Shown: positions 46,940-56,157 of the stretch, in pieces
Position numbering within the stretch: position 1 is the first letter of the stretch
Layout: the number at the start of each line of letters is the position of its first letter
Source: Algoriphagus pacificus
Lineage (GTDB): Bacteria > Bacteroidota > Bacteroidia > Cytophagales > Cyclobacteriaceae
Assembly (NCBI RefSeq): GCF_017254845.1
Contig: NZ_JAFKCU010000001.1
Coordinates: forward strand, 124,001 to 188,000
Direction of reading: 5' to 3'
DNA length: 64,000 bases
The notes under the pieces: generated by a model
The model's database searches: none
What the model was told of the DNA's origin: nothing
The model's input: the letters and a program-made list of their open reading frames with translations, nothing else
Program-made: the position numbers and the translations under genes

Positions 46940-49349
46940 CTGCAGCTCCTCCAAACTTTATACTATAGGTAATTGATGGGAAAATTGCCCCAAGAACCGC
47001 CAATCGATAAGGCCGTAATTGCTGGGAATCCCCGTCTTTTTGCCAAAAAACCGAATAGGCATTTCTTCTACCAAGTAAATTATAAATGCTAAAATTCAAG
47101 CTGTCGCCTTTTTTGGAAAACACTTTTTCTACGGTGTAAGAAAGGTCTACCCGAAAATAATCGGGAACACGATATTCATTCCTTCCGGTGTATTCCGGTA
47201 CAATCAAACCACCAAGAACATAGGAAGAATTTACAGCTGAAATCGGCCTGCCAGTGGCGTAGTTGATACTTAAATTAAACAAGCCTCTCGGGTACATTTT
47301 TCTGCTGAGAATAAAATTGACTTCATGCGGCTTATCAAAATTTGAAGGAAACCAATCTCCATTGTTGATCTGCTCTTCGGAAAACTCGCTGATCGTTCTA
47401 AAAAAGGATCGGGAGTAAGTATAAGCAAGCCAACCAGTTACTTTCCCAAGATTTCTTTTGATCAAAAACTCCAAGCCATAAGCTTTCCCGTCTCCAAAAA
47501 CCAGTTCGGTTTCTAGATGTGGGTTTTGGAAAATCTTCGCAAAATTCCTGTATTCCACCTGGTTTTCCGTCAACCTATAAAAAGCATCAACAGAGTATTC
47601 CCAGGTATTTCCTTCTGAATTATGAAAAATCCCCAAGGAGAAATTATCTGATTTTTGAGGTGGAATGTAAGTCGTGCTCAATTGCCAGAGATCAATAGGC
47701 GTAGGACCAAATGTATTACTTACAGACTGAATATATTGAAACAAACGGGCGTAACTCATTTTGACAGAGGTGCGATTTCCCAAATTCCTTCTTAAAGATA
47801 TCCGAGGTTCAAGCCCGGAATATCCTTTGATTTTTCCTTTTCCTTCTACAGTGTTTGAGATGATATTTTCTTCAGAAATTGAAGCATTTGGAGCGTATTG
47901 AAAGACTGTATCAGGTCCCAATTGTGAAAACCCTGAAAATCTCAATCCAGCAACTACACCGGTATTTTCATTGATATCCCATTCCATAGTCGTAAATCCA
48001 GCTGTTTCCAAACCCTTTTCTTTCCCTACTTCAGAAGGTTGAACAGACGAAAAATCATCATATGGAGTCAGTTTTTCAGGTTTGCTGGCGTAATTAATTG
48101 CTTCTGCACCAACTGTAAAAGAGAGGTTTTCATTTGCCCAAACTACTGAGAGTTTCCCTTGCTGGTACCGCATTCCATTGGAAACATTCGCAGCCTCAGC
48201 TCCCACAGGATCAAAAAATGAATTTTGGAAATCTCCATCCGCAAAAAGCGCTGAAAGAGAAAGATTCTCATTAAGAATCCCTCGATACTTCAGTGAACTG
48301 ACCCTGTTCACCCAATCGTACCCAAACTCCTCCGAAAACTTAAAATAATCACTGGTCAAAAGTGTGTTTGCTTCCAGATTATGCCCCTTTGCCAACTCCC
48401 AAGCTAAACCTACATAGCCATCATAAAAATTCAATTTGCTGTTTTTGATATCAAAGTTCCGCGCCTGTTTCAGCAACCAATTGGTATTTGAAACTCTGGC
48501 ACCCAAAATGATACTTGCTTTATTTTTTGACAATGGACCTTCCAATAAAATCCTTCCATTGGATGTACCGATTCCTAACTGACCTCCCCAGTTTTCTTTA
48601 TCTCCTTCCCGCATTTGGATATTCAGAGCTGAACCAGCTCTTCCTCCAAAATTTGCCGGGAGATTGCCTTTATAAAGAGTGAAGTTTTCAGTGACATCAG
48701 TATTGAATGCAGATAAGAACCCAAGCGCATGATTAGAGCTTAAGACCATGACTTCATCCATCAAGAGTAAATTCTGATCAGTTTTTGCACCTCTTACATT
48801 TATTCCAGAAGTGCCTTCCCCGACAGTACTGACACCGGGAAGTAATTGAAGCCCTTTGAAAATATCAGCTTCGCCCAAAAAGGCAGGAATAGCTTTGAGC
48901 TCTCTTGTTGTAAGTTTTGTAACACCAGTTATTGGATCCCTTACATTCCTATCCGGTTGATCAGATAGCACCACCACTCCTTCCAGTTCAAAGCTTTTGT
49001 CTTCCATCTGCAGATCCAAAACTGCATTTTCATAGATAGTAATCTGAGTGGCCAAAGGGATTTTGGACAGACTTCTAAATACAACTTTGTGAGCTCCTGG
49101 CTTGAGATTTACCAAATAAGTCCCAAAACGATCAGAATTAATTCCCGAATAAGTTCCATCAACATGTAAACCCACACCTTCGATGGGCTCTCCCGAATAT
49201 TTATCAGTCAACTTACCTGTAAGTATGTATGAGCTAGCAGAATTGCCAGTATTCTTACCGAAAGAAAATGAAAGTGAATCGGTTTGCCCGAAGGCAGGAA
49301 AACATGCTACCAATACAAGAAAAATGGTTCGTTTGATGGCATGCAGCAT
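46932..49349 (-). CDS. TonB-dependent outer-membrane receptor with carboxypeptidase-like N-domain
   Basis: 805 residues. Signal peptide MLHAIKRTIFLVLVACFPAFG; residues about 40-120 are a carboxypeptidase-D-regulatory-like domain (LTGKLTDKYSGEPIEGVGLHV); about 130-240 the TonB plug (LKAIPAFLGEADIFKGLQLLPGV and GINVRGAKTDQNLLLMDEVMV); the rest is the beta-barrel ending in an aromatic-rich strand. Such receptors import large or scarce substrates using the TonB-ExbBD energy system. DUF4249 follows with an 8-nt overlap. No sugar or iron enzyme is adjacent, so ligand is unknown. Confidence 0.93.
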   Translation of the reverse strand: MLHAIKRTIFLVLVACFPAFGQTDSLSFSFGKNTGNSASSYILTGKLTDKYSGEPIEGVGLHVDGTYSGINSDRFGTYLVNLKPGAHKVVFRSLSKIPLATQITIYENAVLDLQMEDKSFELEGVVVLSDQPDRNVRDPITGVTKLTTRELKAIPAFLGEADIFKGLQLLPGVSTVGEGTSGINVRGAKTDQNLLLMDEVMVLSSNHALGFLSAFNTDVTENFTLYKGNLPANFGGRAGSALNIQMREGDKENWGGQLGIGTSNGRILLEGPLSKNKASIILGARVSNTNWLLKQARNFDIKNSKLNFYDGYVGLAWELAKGHNLEANTLLTSDYFKFSEEFGYDWVNRVSSLKYRGILNENLSLSALFADGDFQNSFFDPVGAEAANVSNGMRYQQGKLSVVWANENLSFTVGAEAINYASKPEKLTPYDDFSSVQPSEVGKEKGLETAGFTTMEWDINENTGVVAGLRFSGFSQLGPDTVFQYAPNASISEENIISNTVEGKGKIKGYSGLEPRISLRRNLGNRTSVKMSYARLFQYIQSVSNTFGPTPIDLWQLSTTYIPPQKSDNFSLGIFHNSEGNTWEYSVDAFYRLTENQVEYRNFAKIFQNPHLETELVFGDGKAYGLEFLIKRNLGKVTGWLAYTYSRSFFRTISEFSEEQINNGDWFPSNFDKPHEVNFILSRKMYPRGLFNLSINYATGRPISAVNSSYVLGGLIVPEYTGRNEYRVPDYFRVDLSYTVEKVFSKKGDSLNFSIYNLLGRRNAYSVFWQKDGDSQQLRPYRLAVLGAIFPSITYSIKFGGAADE

Positions 49350-49472
49350 AGCTGAAAAGTTTCAGATCAAAATTGGGTTTATCACTCTTACCTAAACTAC
49401 TAAAAATGAGCTTTGTTCGGAAAGATTACTTGATGATTGGAAGAAATTAAATGTATAAAGGTCAGGTTTAGT

Positions 49473-50291
49473 TTACATCTGCTTGACCAATTCGGACATG
49501 ATCTTTGCTAATACAGGTTCCGCTTGCTTGGCCGCAGCGATGACTTCTTCTAAGGTAATTTTCTTGATTTTACCCTCCACTCCCAAATCCGTTATGGCTG
49601 ACATACCAAAAACTTCCACTCCCATTTGTCTTGCCACAATCACTTCAGGTACCGTACTCATTCCCACAGCATCAGCACCTATAGTACGAAGGTATTTGTA
49701 TTCAGCTGGTGTTTCCAGATTCGGTCCCTGCACTCCTGCATAGACTCCTGTATGAAACATAAACTTATGCTCGACAGCTATTTTTTCTGCCAATTCTATC
49801 AATCTTCTAGAATAAGCATCACTCATATCAGGAAATCGTGGACCGAATTGATCCATATTTTCCCCTCTCAAAGGGCTTTCAGGGAATAAATCAATATGAT
49901 CTGTAATGATCATCACCTCACCGACATGTTGAGAAGGATTAAGACCTCCACAGGCATTGGACACTAATAAATGCTTGATACCAAGAGATTTCATCACTCG
50001 AACTGGGAAAGTCACTTCTTTCATGGAATATCCCTCGTAGTAATGAAATCTTCCTTTCATGGCTACCACTTTTTTATCTCCAATGCTTCCAAAAATCAAT
50101 TTTCCAGAATGACTCTCTACTGTAGATAGTGGAAAGTGGGGAATCTCGCTGTAATCAATTTCAAGGTCTACATGAATTTGATCGCCTAGTTTTCCTAACC
50201 CTGTTCCCAAAATTATCCCGATATTCACGGCATTGGGAAAAAGGTTTTTGATAAATAAGGCGGCTTCTTGAATCTGGTCTGCGTAGTTCAT
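49473..50291 (-). CDS. punA: Purine nucleoside phosphorylase (trimeric PNP family)
   Basis: 272 residues of the trimeric PNP/MTAP family, splitting inosine and guanosine with phosphate. IILGTGLGKLGD (residues about 26-37) is the phosphate site with Gly-Thr-Gly in place of Gly-Ser-Gly; MKGRFHYYEGY contributes Arg, His, Tyr; VSNACGGLNPSQHVGEVMII and the C-terminal GMSTVPEVIVARQMG and AITDLGVEGK match the base-binding region. It lies on the same strand as, and 123 nt upstream of, the TonB receptor gene, and is divergent from the FMN reductase. Function in purine salvage. Confidence 0.92.
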   Translation of the reverse strand: MNYADQIQEAALFIKNLFPNAVNIGIILGTGLGKLGDQIHVDLEIDYSEIPHFPLSTVESHSGKLIFGSIGDKKVVAMKGRFHYYEGYSMKEVTFPVRVMKSLGIKHLLVSNACGGLNPSQHVGEVMIITDHIDLFPESPLRGENMDQFGPRFPDMSDAYSRRLIELAEKIAVEHKFMFHTGVYAGVQGPNLETPAEYKYLRTIGADAVGMSTVPEVIVARQMGVEVFGMSAITDLGVEGKIKKITLEEVIAAAKQAEPVLAKIMSELVKQM

Positions 50292-50387
50292 AAGGACAAA
50301 AATTCTATTCAGGTAAAGATATTAAAATTGGCCTTTGTTCGAACCATTCCATTAAACAGCTTGTATTAGTTGACAAATAATTCTCGC

Positions 50388-50912
50388 ATGATCAAAATTG
50401 TCGTCGGCACCAACCGAAAAAATTCTGTCTCTAAAGTAATCGCTGAGCTTTATCAGGCTATCCTAAAAGAAAAAGGAGCTGAATCCGAAATCTTGGAATT
50501 GGAAAATCTTCCGATAGATTTTATTGAAACGGCCATGTATGAGAATAATGGCAAAAATGAGGAATACAACCAGTTTCATGATAAACTGGAATCAGGGAAA
50601 AAATTTGTCTTTATCGTGCCCGAATACAATGGATCCTTTCCGGGAATTTTAAAAACATTTATAGATGGGATGACCTATCCCAATACATTTAGAAATAAAA
50701 AAAGTGCCCTAGTGGGCATCTCTTCTGGAATCGGGGGAGGTGGCCTCGCTTTGAGCCACCTCACCGATATATTCCATTATCTGGGTATGCATGTCCTTGC
50801 TCTCAAGCCGAGGCTCGCTAAAATAGAGCAAAATATGTCAGATAACCTGCTCACCAACAGGTTGTACTTGGAATTGCTGCATACCCAAGCAGAAATGCTG
50901 CTTGAATTTTAG
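50388..50912 (+). CDS. NADPH-dependent FMN reductase-like flavoprotein
   Basis: 174 residues from ATG 50388 (an upstream TTG at 50370 is less likely). Flavodoxin-like fold: IKIVVGTNRKNSVSK at the N-terminus binds the FMN phosphate, FIVPEYNGSFPGILKTFIDG is the family signature, then ALVGISSGIGGG. Reduces FMN, quinones or azo compounds with NADPH. It ends 3 nt before the convergent ftsZ stop. No terminator space between the two genes. Confidence 0.87.
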   Translation: MIKIVVGTNRKNSVSKVIAELYQAILKEKGAESEILELENLPIDFIETAMYENNGKNEEYNQFHDKLESGKKFVFIVPEYNGSFPGILKTFIDGMTYPNTFRNKKSALVGISSGIGGGGLALSHLTDIFHYLGMHVLALKPRLAKIEQNMSDNLLTNRLYLELLHTQAEMLLEF

Positions 50913-50915
50913 GAC

Positions 50916-52574
50916 TTAGTCCACATTATCATGCAGGAATCTGTTGTTTCCTAAGATCTCATTGTCATCGTTCAGATTGTACTTACTGATGTTTTGCTCT
51001 GAACTATGCTGAGGCTCATTCAACTTTACGTTTTTACGCTGATAAGCAGGAACTTCCATTTTCTCCTTTAATTCTTCTGGAGTTGGGTTAAATGACCTGT
51101 TTCCTCTTAGCTTTTCAAAACGCTCATGAGCTCTTTGAATAGCTTTTTGCTTCATTTGCTCATAGTAATCATTTGCAAAAGCAGGTGCAGCTGGTTCAGA
51201 TTCCTCTTTCTTAGGCTCTGGCTGATTTTCTGGCTCTTCTTCGTAAAGATCATGCACGATTTTTTCCGGCTCAGGCTTTACAAATTCAAACTCAGACTTT
51301 TCTTCCTGCATTGGCTTTACTTCAAAATTAAACTCAGACTCAGTCTCTTCTTCTTTCTGAACTGGTTTCTCTTCCTGCTTTTTCTCAGTAGGTGTTACTT
51401 TTGGAAAAGAGAATACAAAAGTTGAATTATTGGCAACCGTCTCTTCTTTTACTTTTTCGCTTTTTCCGGAATCAAGGTTGATCACTGTCTTCACAGCTTC
51501 TTGTTCAGGTGCTTTTTCTTTTACGCTGGGAGCGATTACCGGAGTAGGAAGAGGAGTTTTCATTTCTGCCTTTTTAGCAGCTCCTTCCAATCTGTCCATT
51601 TCAAAACCTGTAGCAATAACAGTAACTCTGATTGCTTTGCCTAGTTCAGGATCGATACCTTGACCGAAGATAACTTCTGCATTGTCACCTGCTTTTTCCT
51701 GGATGTATTCAGTGATTTCACTCAATTCGTCCATAGACAATTCCTCATCTTCCCCAGACATGATAGAAAGCAAGATTTTTTCAGCTCCTTTGATATCCAC
51801 ATTGTTCAATAATGGAGAGGAAATAGCAGCACCAGCAGCGCGGATCGCTCTGCCTTCGCCTTCTTCTGTAGAAGATCCCATGACAGCAGCTCCAGCATCT
51901 TTCATTACTGTTTTCACGTCTTCAAAATCGACGTTTACGTCTTGATGAATTGTGATGATTTCAGCAATTGATTTGGCAGCGGTGGTCAAAATATCATCTG
52001 CTTTGCCGAAGGCAGTTCTGATAGCCAGGTTGCCATAGATCTCTCTCAATTTATCATTGAGAATAACCAATACAGTGTCACAGTTTTCACGCAAAGATTC
52101 GATTCCTTGCTGTGCCACGTTCATTTTCTTTTTACCCTCAAACATAAATGGAGCAGTGACAATACCTACTGTCAAAATGTTGAGTTCTTTAGCGATTTTA
52201 GCAATCACCGGAGCAGCACCAGTACCGGTTCCTCCACCCATACCTGCGGTGATGAAAACCATTTTGGTGTTGTCTGCCAATAGCTCACGAATCTCATCCT
52301 GAGATTCAATGGCTGCGTTTTTACCTTGCTCAGGATTTGCTCCTGCGCCTAAACCTTCTGTAAGGTTTGCTCCCAATTGAAGTCTCAAAGGAACCGGACT
52401 GGATTTTAAAGCTTGTGCATCGGTATTGACTACCACAAACTCCACATCTTTGATTCCTTGGCTGAACATGTGGTTTACGGCATTAGAACCGCCACCCCCA
52501 ACGCCAATTACTTTGATAATCGACTTCTGATTTTTTGGAAGATCAAATCTGTAATCTTTCATGTTATCTGACAT
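50916..52574 (-). CDS. ftsZ: Cell division protein FtsZ with long acidic linker
   Basis: 552 residues; tubulin-like GTPase forming the Z ring. The globular domain (1-325) has GVGGGGSNAVNHM and the GTP signature GMGGGTGTGAAPV at about 108-120. After it comes an about 190-residue Glu/Lys/Pro-rich linker, much longer than in Escherichia coli (383-residue FtsZ), and a conserved end, NNRFLHDNVD, the Bacteroidota version of the C-terminal peptide for FtsA binding. It is the last gene of the division cluster, 94 nt after ftsA. Confidence 0.97.
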   Translation of the reverse strand: MSDNMKDYRFDLPKNQKSIIKVIGVGGGGSNAVNHMFSQGIKDVEFVVVNTDAQALKSSPVPLRLQLGANLTEGLGAGANPEQGKNAAIESQDEIRELLADNTKMVFITAGMGGGTGTGAAPVIAKIAKELNILTVGIVTAPFMFEGKKKMNVAQQGIESLRENCDTVLVILNDKLREIYGNLAIRTAFGKADDILTTAAKSIAEIITIHQDVNVDFEDVKTVMKDAGAAVMGSSTEEGEGRAIRAAGAAISSPLLNNVDIKGAEKILLSIMSGEDEELSMDELSEITEYIQEKAGDNAEVIFGQGIDPELGKAIRVTVIATGFEMDRLEGAAKKAEMKTPLPTPVIAPSVKEKAPEQEAVKTVINLDSGKSEKVKEETVANNSTFVFSFPKVTPTEKKQEEKPVQKEEETESEFNFEVKPMQEEKSEFEFVKPEPEKIVHDLYEEEPENQPEPKKEESEPAAPAFANDYYEQMKQKAIQRAHERFEKLRGNRSFNPTPEELKEKMEVPAYQRKNVKLNEPQHSSEQNISKYNLNDDNEILGNNRFLHDNVD

Positions 52575-52668
52575 ATTTATTTATTGGTGAATTAGTTTCT
52601 GTTGTTAGTGTGAAAAGGTATACAGGGAAATAAGCGGCAGAGCTACTTATCTCCCTCAATCATAAGCC

Positions 52669-53979
52669 CTAGTAGGTAATATCGTCTCCGATGTCATCGG
52701 TAATCAAGCCTTTCAGCTTTGCTCCGATACTTCGGAAAATATCTTTGGATATAATTTCTTTATGCTCTGGTTTGGATACCGGTCCTGTATTGGCAATTCG
52801 CTTTCTATAGCTTTCTTCGCGATCATCTAAGGATTTGAAGCCAGCTAAAACAAGACCTACAGAAGTGGCATACATTGGCGACTTCACTTCCTCCACTACT
52901 GATTTACCCAAGTGCTCATTTGGATAGCCGATTCGGGTATCCAAGCCAGTCATGTATTCAAATAGCTGGCTGATGCACTGGAGTTGAGATCCTCCTCCAG
53001 TCAATACAATCCCTGCAGCAAGTTTCTTATAATGGCCAGACTGCATGATTTCGTTTTGGACGATCTCGATGATTTCCTCCATTCTTGCCTCGATAATGGA
53101 TGCAAGATTCCGAATAGAAATCTCTTTAGGAGGTCTGTTTCTCAATCCTGGAATCGACACGATTTCATTTGGATTAGCTTCATTGGCAATGGCTTTTCCA
53201 AATCTTGTTTTCAATAATTCAGCTTGGTTTTGCATCACCATACATCCTTCTTTGATGTCAGTAGTGATGATATTTCCACCCAGTGGAATGACAGCCGTGT
53301 GGCGAATTATATTTTCATAGAAAATCGCAATGTCTGTGGTTCCACCTCCAATATCTACCAAGCAAACGCCTGCTTCTTTTTCCTCATCGCTGAGAACGGA
53401 AAGTGAACTTGCCAATGGCTCAAGAATCAACTGCTTGGAAGTGAGGTTGCCTCTTCGAACACATCGGTTGATGTTATTAATAGCGGTGGTTTGGGCAGTA
53501 ATGATATGGAAGTCTGCCTCTAGGCGAGTTCCAGACATCCCTACCGGATCTTTGATTCCACCTTCATAATCCACAGTATAATCCTGTGGCATGACGTGAA
53601 TGATGCTGTTCCCTGGAGGAACAACAATATTTTCCATGTCGCTGGAAAGTCTGCGGACATCCTCTACCGTAATCTCATCTTCAGTAGGGGTACGCATGAT
53701 ACTTCCATGGACAATTTTGCTTTGGATATGCTGTCCAGCAATACCTACAATGACTTCAGCGATATCCACATCGGCCATTTCGGAAGCATCTTCCACTGCC
53801 TTTTGGATCGCGTGAACAGTCTTGTCAATATTGGTTACCACACCACGGTTTACACCATCCGAGACGGCTTTACCCATTCCGAGTACTTCGAGTTTGCCAA
53901 ACTCATTTTTTCGGCCGATGATCGCACAGATTTTGGTTGTCCCAATATCTAGTCCGACGATTAGTCTGTCATTTTCCAT
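52669..53979 (-). CDS. ftsA: Cell division protein FtsA
   Basis: 436 residues from ATG 53979 (MENDRLIVGLDIGTTKICAI); a frame extension to 54003 is unlikely. Actin-like ATPase that links FtsZ to the membrane: phosphate-1 motif LDIGTTKI, SHS2 insert around 85-160 with VPPGNSIIHVMPQDYTVD, VCLVDIGGGTTDIAIF (phosphate-2) and GIVLTGGGSQLQCI (adenosine). The C-terminal helix GAKLKGLI is weakly amphipathic. The start lies 10 nt after the end of ftsQ. Confidence 0.96.
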   Translation of the reverse strand: MENDRLIVGLDIGTTKICAIIGRKNEFGKLEVLGMGKAVSDGVNRGVVTNIDKTVHAIQKAVEDASEMADVDIAEVIVGIAGQHIQSKIVHGSIMRTPTEDEITVEDVRRLSSDMENIVVPPGNSIIHVMPQDYTVDYEGGIKDPVGMSGTRLEADFHIITAQTTAINNINRCVRRGNLTSKQLILEPLASSLSVLSDEEKEAGVCLVDIGGGTTDIAIFYENIIRHTAVIPLGGNIITTDIKEGCMVMQNQAELLKTRFGKAIANEANPNEIVSIPGLRNRPPKEISIRNLASIIEARMEEIIEIVQNEIMQSGHYKKLAAGIVLTGGGSQLQCISQLFEYMTGLDTRIGYPNEHLGKSVVEEVKSPMYATSVGLVLAGFKSLDDREESYRKRIANTGPVSKPEHKEIISKDIFRSIGAKLKGLITDDIGDDITY

Positions 53980-53989
53980 TCCCAAGCTA

Positions 53990-54748
53990 TTATTCACAAA
54001 CAATTTGATCTTTAAACTTTACACTCACCCTCGAATAGGCATTCCAGCCTTTTCGCGGTAAAATCTCTTTATAGAAGACTTCTATTTTTTTAAATTTTTC
54101 TTTTATATCCTTCGCATCTCCAAACTCTATCACCTGCTTGCCCACTTGCTGCATCATTCGGATATCTGTTTTGGAGTTGATTTCCAACTCCGGTATCTGC
54201 GCTGCCCAAAACTCATCTTCCACGATGAAATTGATCAGCTCCATTAATTCAGGCATCTGCTCCATAACATCTCCCTTTTCCATCAACTGCTCGGCATGTT
54301 TCCCCTGCAAAATCAGCACTCTACTGGTGTAGGATGGAGAGGTTGGAATAACTTTCCCCTCAATTGTGATGTAAGCATCAGCAGCATAGGGCCTAGCAAT
54401 CCTTGCAATCGGCTGATGCTGTTGGATTGTCAAATAAAGAATCCCTTTTTGACCGATTGATGCCTCCACTGATTTAATGAAAGGATGTCCGCTCAATCGA
54501 TCCTCAATTGCCTTGAGCTGCACTTCCTCCAGCATCAAACCAGCTTTCAATTCAGGGAAAGCTGCTTTCAGCATTTCCGTCACTTCTTTTTCTTCCACGA
54601 AATAGACTCCGCTGACACCTTTGATATTGATTTCGGTACCTTGAAAAGTCTTATAAGTGGTCTGTTTTTCCACAAAGCCTATGAAGCCGACCAGCACCAG
54701 GCTTAGTACCAGAAAAACAAGCGTCTTTTTGATTCTGATCTTTTTCAT
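53990..54748 (-). CDS. ftsQ: Cell division protein FtsQ
   Basis: 252 residues from ATG 54748, overlapping the murC stop as ATGA. Short cytosolic basic end, one transmembrane helix (TLVFLVLSLVLVGFIGFV, about 7-25), then a POTRA-like part with FIKSVEASIGQKGILYLTIQ and the FtsQ/DivIB beta domain. Sequence conservation is low in this family, so the call rests on topology and position between murC and ftsA. Connects cytosolic ring with periplasmic septal synthesis. Confidence 0.9.
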   Translation of the reverse strand: MKKIRIKKTLVFLVLSLVLVGFIGFVEKQTTYKTFQGTEINIKGVSGVYFVEEKEVTEMLKAAFPELKAGLMLEEVQLKAIEDRLSGHPFIKSVEASIGQKGILYLTIQQHQPIARIARPYAADAYITIEGKVIPTSPSYTSRVLILQGKHAEQLMEKGDVMEQMPELMELINFIVEDEFWAAQIPELEINSKTDIRMMQQVGKQVIEFGDAKDIKEKFKKIEVFYKEILPRKGWNAYSRVSVKFKDQIVCE

Positions 54749-56157
54749 ACTGTGTTCATTTTTTGTCTGGAATTCATCCAAGAAGCGATTCCCGGTACCA
54801 AACGATCAATATCTCCAGCTCCCAAAGTCACTAAAACCTCAGGATTTGACTTTCCTAAATAATCCATCAAATCAGCCTTGCTCACTAAGGACTTCTTTTT
54901 AGATTGGATTTTCTCCAGCAGCATTTCAGAGCTTACTCCTTCTATCGGTAATTCTCTAGCCGGATAGATATCCAGCAAAATCACCTCGTCTGCCAAGGAC
55001 AAACTTTCAGAAAATCCCTCTGCAAAATCTCTTGTTCTGGAATACAAATGCGGTTGGAAAATCACTGTCAGTTTATTCATCGGATACATCGCAATCACCG
55101 AACTTAGACATGCTCTGATTTCCTCAGGATGATGAGCATAATCATCGATATAAACCGAATGCTTCTCATTTCTATGAATTTCAAATCGCCTCTTGACACC
55201 TCTAAAAGATGCAAGCCCTTTTCTGATCTGATCATCTGAAATCTGATGCTCGGTGGCTACTGCAATTGCTGCCAAGGCATTTTCCACATTATGAAATCCC
55301 GGAATAAACAATTCCAAATGAGGGATTACTTTTTGTCCATCGACGTAATCAAAAACAAAAGACCCAGGTCTTGCCTGAATATTTTCAGCTCGGATTCCTT
55401 CGGATCTTAAGCCATATTTTCGAGTGAATACCTTTGGCATCCGCTCCTGTCCCAGTCTTTCAGCGGCATTGAACTGGATGAAGAGTTTCCCCTTCTTATC
55501 AATCAGTTTGATGAATTCCCCGAAACCATCTAATATGGTATTCTCATCTCCGTAGATATCCAAATGATCTGCATCGGTACTTGTGACTACAGCCTCATTT
55601 GGATGAAGTCTCAAAAATGAGCGATCAAACTCATCAGCCTCCACTACCACTAGACTCTGCTCTTTTGCCTTCTTTTCGCCAAGAATCAAATTGCTTTGAT
55701 AATTCTGCGTGATACCTCCCAAGAATGCTGCAACAGGTTTACCTGCCACTTTCAACAAATGGGCAATCAGGGATGAGGTTGTCGTTTTGCCATGAGTTCC
55801 TGCCACAGCGATGGTATGGAAGTTTTTGGTCACGATTCCCAACACCTCAGATCTCTTCTTCAGGTCAAATCCATTCTCACGGAAATATGCCAGTTGCACA
55901 CTATCCTTGGGCATGGCCGGAGTCCAGACTACCAAAGTAGAAGCCGGTGACTCTTTTACTTCGTTTGGAATTGTGTCCAACGAATCCTCAAAAGTAACCT
56001 GCATTCCTTCGGTGATTAATTCATCTGTCAAAGTAGATGGCGTCTTGTCATATCCAGACACAACAAATCCTTCATGACGGAACCATCGGGCCAAAGCACT
56101 CATGCCTATGCCGCCGATACCGAGGAAGTGGACGTTATGTACAGATTCGAAGCTCAT
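54745..56157 (-). CDS. murC: UDP-N-acetylmuramate-L-alanine ligase
   Basis: 470 residues; adds L-Ala to UDP-MurNAc. N-terminal Rossmann motif HFLGIGGIGMSALARW (residues 9-24), ATP-loop AGTHGKTTTSSLIAHL at about 118-133, VVVEADEFDRSFLRLHP with metal-binding Glu/Asp, and DDYAHHPEEIRACL for domain 3. Joined by 4-nt ATGA overlaps to both murG (upstream) and ftsQ (downstream), so translation is coupled along the cluster. Confidence 0.97.
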   Translation of the reverse strand: MSFESVHNVHFLGIGGIGMSALARWFRHEGFVVSGYDKTPSTLTDELITEGMQVTFEDSLDTIPNEVKESPASTLVVWTPAMPKDSVQLAYFRENGFDLKKRSEVLGIVTKNFHTIAVAGTHGKTTTSSLIAHLLKVAGKPVAAFLGGITQNYQSNLILGEKKAKEQSLVVVEADEFDRSFLRLHPNEAVVTSTDADHLDIYGDENTILDGFGEFIKLIDKKGKLFIQFNAAERLGQERMPKVFTRKYGLRSEGIRAENIQARPGSFVFDYVDGQKVIPHLELFIPGFHNVENALAAIAVATEHQISDDQIRKGLASFRGVKRRFEIHRNEKHSVYIDDYAHHPEEIRACLSSVIAMYPMNKLTVIFQPHLYSRTRDFAEGFSESLSLADEVILLDIYPARELPIEGVSSEMLLEKIQSKKKSLVSKADLMDYLGKSNPEVLVTLGAGDIDRLVPGIASWMNSRQKMNTV

